Position numbers and translations under genes: made by a program | The notes under the pieces: generated by a model | Told to the model about the DNA's origin: nothing | Database searches by the model: none | The model's input: the letters and a program-made list of their open reading frames with translations, nothing else | Shown here: in pieces, positions 49,901-55,900 of the stretch | Layout: each line of letters begins with the position of its first letter | How positions within the stretch are numbered: the stretch's first letter is position 1 | DNA from: Chromobotia macracanthus | Lineage: Eukaryota; Chordata; Actinopteri; Cypriniformes; Botiidae | Assembly (NCBI GenBank): GCA_036877525.1 | Contig: JAZGTH010000032.1 | Coordinates: 2,632,001 to 2,696,000, forward strand | Direction: 5' to 3' | Length of the DNA: 64,000 bases

Positions 49901-52900
49901 CCAAAAGGCAAAAGATTGCAAGTAATCATCTATGCCAAAATCTGCAGACAAATTTACAAAGATTTCCTCTGCTTGTTCACAGTGCAGCGATTCCAGGTAC
50001 TACATCCGTTCAAAGTTCCCTATGTCTGAACGTAGCGTGTACTGTGTTATTATTACCTTTATGTAATAAACACTGTAAATACACTCTTGACCTAACCTTA
50101 AACCAACATCTAACCCTCCACACACTGTATGTACACAATAAGTACAGTATCAATGCTATGTAGATACATAGTAGTTAAAGACTAATTCAAAGTAAGACCA
50201 TATATCCTAAGAAGGTACAAAGGTTAACTATTCCTCCACAAGCAAACAAAAATTAGTATTACAGACCCAGTTTACAATGTTACACAAATACAATGAATGA
50301 ATCCACAGTTTCTAAAGAGCAAGCCCACATGCAAATCATTAACAAGTATAAAGAGCCTGTGCTGTTTGCCATGACAGTATTGTAATGAAAGCGTGCACTA
50401 ACCATTGATAGCCTATCGAATAATTGAAATGTCTTAAATAAAACTTTTTGATGATGAGTTAAGGAACAGACAGCACTGGATCATTTCTGAAACGTTCACC
50501 ACAAAAAAGGCGAGTTGTACACTCTGTATTGTAAAAAATCATAACACTGTACTATATTGTAAAAATGTATAAAACTTTAATTATAAGTTTTATAACAGCC
50601 ATAACAATATATATGCTAAATTCATTACAACAACGTAAAAATTTGTTTATAGGTCTTTCAGTTTGCTATAATATATTGGCATAAATAATAATATATACAA
50701 TATATACAAAATATAATTGTATGGTCTTAACATTCACACTGTCTGTTGTTTTAATTTAACTTAATGTACTAATATTGTACAGTGTTAAGTATAATAGAAT
50801 AAGATGAGACAATATTAGCGACTATAACCTCAAAGTTTTTATGTACATTTTTCTTTAATGTGTCTACTGAACCAATTAAAACCCTATTTCAATTTAATGC
50901 TAATTAAAAGAATATTCTCTGTCTGGCCCTGCTAAAGAGCTACCTCTCTGAGGGTTAGGCTGGTTTGGTTAGGTCAGGTTAGAAAGCAAAACCAGCAAAC
51001 ATTAACAGAACGATCTGTGAGAGGCTGAGGAAAAGCATTAGCAGTCCACAACAGATCCACTCAGGAATGACTATAAACAGGACTAAACTGGTCTGAACTG
51101 GAGATTAGGCCTGAGGTCAAGCTGAAATGTGAGAATGTGTGTCAAAAGCAGCAGCGATGGGCATTAAAAATCTCCATGCAAGCTTTGTGGAACAGTACAG
51201 GGTTTCTTAAGGTGTCTGAGGAGATGTGGAGAGGGTGCAGGGCAAAGAACTCATTGGAGTCACACAATACCAATCACATGCTAGCTGGAGCAAGCAAGTT
51301 TAAGTTACCTGAGTTGTAATAATACGGCCCTTTGTCTGGACATGTGTCAATGGATTGACAGAGAGTAATATTTTTTAGGAAACATGAAAATAGAAAACAT
51401 ATCAACAAAAACAATAATAGAGACACACATTCCAAAAAATGTGGTTTCCAAATTAAGATAAGGGTAGAGATTAAGGGTAGAGATTTAATATTTTCTTATA
51501 TTTTCACTGTGTAAATAAAAATAGCTTTGTATCAAACCTAGTGAGCTGCCCAGCTGAGCAACATTTAAATTTCAAATTCCAAATTACAGAACTATTGTAA
51601 CTCATATAAACTATTGTAAACTATATGCACTTCCTTAAAAGTTACTTAAGGAGGCATCACATTCATTGTTTACCGATAAGGCAAACCCATAATGCACTGT
51701 GATGCATGTTTTATTTAGTGCTGAAAATATATCAGATTACAAAAACATGTTATGCTTTCAAGTGCTTATTAAGGACCCATTCGTTTATTAGCATGCTAAT
51801 GTGAGACTACTGAAATCGATTGTAAGTTGCATCTCTCATGCACTTCACGAGTTTGTTTATTTGCGTGGGGTGTGTGAGTGACCATTACCTAACTGCTGTT
51901 TATGCTGACAGTGAGGAAGCTCACTAGAGTTTGGAACAGAGCTAATATCACAACTGACTTGTAAACAACCTTATTCTTGAGAGGCCCTCATTGGCTTGGG
52001 AAATGTCATATGACTAAGTAGACTGTTTCTGTGTTTGCATTCAAGTGCATGTACATACTCTGTAACCTGCGTGTTGGGCTTTCTCCTGGTAGAAGACGTC
52101 TCTGCATGTAAGGGGATGGGTTGGGCAGCGGCATAGAAGACATGTTGTGGGTTTGTAGTTTATACCAGTGAGGTTGATCATCCAACAGTGCCATCTCCAG
52201 CTCTATCAGAATCTACACACATAATAGATATAGATCTCATTTACATTTATGAATTTGGCAGACACATTTATCCAAAGTAACTTACAGTGCAATCTGTCTA
52301 TTCGAACCCATGACTTTGGTGTTGTTAGTGCTTTGCCAGTTCGGTTTACCAATGCAGATGAAGACAGTGAATAAGACGGGCCACCGCCACTGTATAACGT
52401 GCAATGTGAGAGATATGAACTAAGAATCTTTTGACTAAATAGCCATAGCTGATCTGAGCGGTGAATATGAAAGGGTATGCAATGTCTTGTTCCCATCTCT
52501 CAGGGAACCAAGATTACAATAGTAACCAGAGATGTTCCCTTTCAAGAATGGTTCACTGAACACTGCATCAGAAGCTGATGCTGTGGGGAATTGTAAACAC
52601 AGCACAATTCTCAAACAATCGTTGTGAGCCAAATACTTGCCCCGAAGACCAAGCCCTCTTGGACACATAGGACTTTAGCCAGATCAGAAGGTGGTGCATG
52701 TAAAGAAGGTCCAGATGGCAGACTGTTGAGGTGGGAGATCCAAGGCAGACATCAGACCTCAAATGCGCACCTGACACAGGCACACTCTCTTCGAGACCAA
52801 ATGCACCCCCAGATACATGATTGAATGGCTGGGGCAGAGCATGCTCATTTGAATGCTAACACAGAACACAAAGCTCAAAGCTATATGAACATAAGTAGTC

Positions 52901-55900
52901 ATTTTGAAGGGGCATCTGTAAATAGCCCTGTTGATGAGTCTTAGGTCTAAAATCATCTGGAGACCACCATCTTTCTTGGAAATGACAAAATAACAACTGT
53001 AAAAGCCACCACTCATCGCCTTTTTCAGAAGAAGATTGTGGCTCTCTTGCCTCAGTACTAACGTGCTGCACTGATGACTTGATCATTCCATTAAACCGCA
53101 GTGGACGATGCATCTAGGGTTTGCTTTATAGGATGATGGAAAGCAGAGGCCAATCTGTGATGCTTTGAAGGCTGGCCGGAGGCACAACGTAAAAGAAAAT
53201 GACTCGTAGCCCTGGAGCACTTCTGTGTCTCAGCTCTGTAATAGACTTCAGGGAGAAATAGAAGCATTAAGAAGAGTCTTTCTATAAACGTTCTTGAGCT
53301 TGATGAGAGTGAGCCAGAGATGAAGAAGAAAGGGGCCATTGGGTGGCCCGAGTCAAAAAAACACAAATCCAATATGTTCTTAGTGGGCTTGGTGGGGGAG
53401 TCCCACTTAAAGTCGAGGTCCTTGGAAAAGATCTGGATGAGCTCAATGAAGAATGCTGCATGACCCTCTGCCTCTGAGGGCTCTTCCAGGGAACATGTCC
53501 AATCCGTCTCTGACACTGCCCAGACACGGCCTCACCAAAGAGGACTGCCTTTGACACCCCAGAAGTGGGGCACAGGCTCTCCTTTGTCAAGCTCACATGT
53601 ACTGTCACCATCGCTAGCAACGGACCCAGCATCAGCTATCTGAATTCAAATTTTATTTGTCACATACATAATCATACACAGTACAACATGCAGCATGAAA
53701 TGTATTGCACGACTGTCCCGCTTTGTAGTTTACAAATAATTAAGTAATTACTCTGTCGCATTAACAACAGCGTAAATATATATATTTATATTTATATATA
53801 TATAAAAGAAAAGGATAAAATATACAAATATACAATTTAAGATTCCAGCTCTGTAAATACCGAATTGATATTTAGCTAAGGCAGGTAAGGCAAAATGTTT
53901 TTTTCACATATTGGACCCTGCCTTCAACCATCATTTGAAATTCCTCATTTAAAATAGTGCTAGACTTCAAAAAATAGCAAGTTGATAACATCGAATGGTT
54001 AATATTCCATGTTAGATAGACCATTAGATAGAGCAGGTGTCTTGCATTACAAGAACTTTGGGAGATCTTTAGCTCAATCTGCATGGTGTTATTAAAGACA
54101 TAAAGATCTGAAACACAGATGTTCTCTTCTTACCTCTCCAAGAAACTCGCTCTCCTCCTCTCTTACTCTGGCCTGGTCCCATAGCGTGATCTCCAGCATA
54201 CGTTCTCTGAACTCTCGCCTGTGCACTGCTGAGTACATGAACGTCTGGCTCCACTTGGGCTCCAGGGATTTTTTCACTGTTTTTGTTCTCCTCTTGCTTT
54301 TGTCACTGAGGAGAGTGGGTTACAGAGCTCAATACACTACATCACCCCAAAATCACAACTAGTAAGAAAAGTTTTGCATAAACAAAATGAACATACTAGC
54401 ACCATTAGGATTTGCATTGTGAACCCATTCTTATCCAAATGTTGATAGAGAGGCAGATAATACAAATGTCTCAGGTTACGTATGTAACCCTGTTCCCTGA
54501 GATGGGGAACGAGATGTTGCGTCAGCTTAATGCTATGTGATAAACCACTTTATGCACGCCCAAGGTTGTGCAGGCGAGGCGTACAGGCGAGAGATGTGGC
54601 GAAGCAACGAAGCATCTTGTTCCCCATCTCAGGGAACAGGGTTACAAATGTAACTGGAGACGTTCCCTTTTCAGTGAACTCGACGCTGCATCAGCTTGAC
54701 GCTATGGGGAAGTAATACCCACTCCACCACAGTGAGGGAATGCCTGCCCCAGGAATGCTGTGAAACATTGGCGCAGAACATAGGAGCAGATTTAGACTTG
54801 TCAACCCAGGAGGACCTCCTGAGGGAACTAAGTCTAAACTATAAAATCTAAAAAATGTGTGCGGAGAGGACCAGCCTGCCACAGCACAAACATCACTTAG
54901 GGATGCTCCCCTAGACAGAGCCTTAGATTTTGCTACTCCCTGACAGAATGGGCTCTAATCCCCAAAAGTGACACAAGGTCACAGGCCTCATAGGCCAGGG
55001 TAAATAGCATCTGTGATCCAGTGAGATAGGTACTGTTTTGTGACCGCATTACCTCAGTTGTGGCCACTAAAACAGACTGAGTGCTGAGAGGTCTTATGCC
55101 ACTGGCCTGAGCGGTGGACATAAATCCTCATGGCTCTGCCTGGACACAACAAATTCAGCTTCTCCTGCTCTGGTGAATCAAACGGCGGAGGACAGAATGC
55201 TTGAAGTACCACCGGTTGAGCAGCTGCGTCGGGCACCTTGGGGATATAGTCTGGTCTAGGGTTCAAAATGGCTTTAACAAAGCCAGGGGTAAAATCCAAG
55301 CAGGCAGGATCTACAGAAAGAGCCTGTAGATCTCCTACTCTTTTGAGCGATGTAAGAGCCAAAAGCAGGGCCACCTTCAGAGTCAGAAACGTATCAAAGG
55401 CTGACTATAGGGTCTCAAATGGGGCCAAAGATAAACCCCTTGAAACAATGGTAAGGTCCCAAGAAGGGACCCGCGTGTGACAAAAAAGGCCTCAGTCGTC
55501 TAGCACCACACAGAAAAACGAGACACCGGGGGTGTTACCAAACAGAGGCTCCATCAACAGGTTTGTGGCTAGCAGACACAGCGGCCACATAAACCTTTAG
55601 GGTGGCAGGAGCCAACCCTGCAGAGAGGCGCTCTTAAAGGAACTCCAGCACTCTGGAGTGGCTCTGGAACTCAGAATGGGCTCTACTACCTCAGTTGAGA
55701 GACCAGAATTTAACAGCTTTTCAGAGCTTTTAAGAGATTTCCAGATCTCTGGCCGGGGGTGAAAGATCAACCCTCGAGCATAGGATAGGAGGTCCCTCCA
55801 GACTGGGAGCTCCCAAGGAGCCCCGTCCTAGTAGAAGCAACTGAACTTGGTGCTGGCGGACCTTGGCTAGGACCTCCGTGAGAAAGGCTATCGGGGAAAT

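Larger units (their letters stand above)
48960..52058 (-). other. rims2 intron with microsatellite acceptor and repeat
   Basis: It ends (on the - strand) in a CT microsatellite that abuts the acceptor, and includes the interspersed repeat at 49548-49810. A predicted frame at 51137-51319 has no support. Confidence 0.75.
52213..54133 (-). other. rims2 intron with SINE and DIRS block C
   Basis: It holds a SINE (52236-52352), a DIRS fragment (52440-53630), the short repeat at 53640-53710 and an AT-rich tract at 53776-53807. Confidence 0.78.

Noticed and set aside
52067..52212. Shorter version of the C2A end exon using GTTACA as donor
   Set aside because: It would leave phase 2, whereas exon 48891 needs phase 1; the GTATGT donor at 52058 fits and restores TRRLQR.
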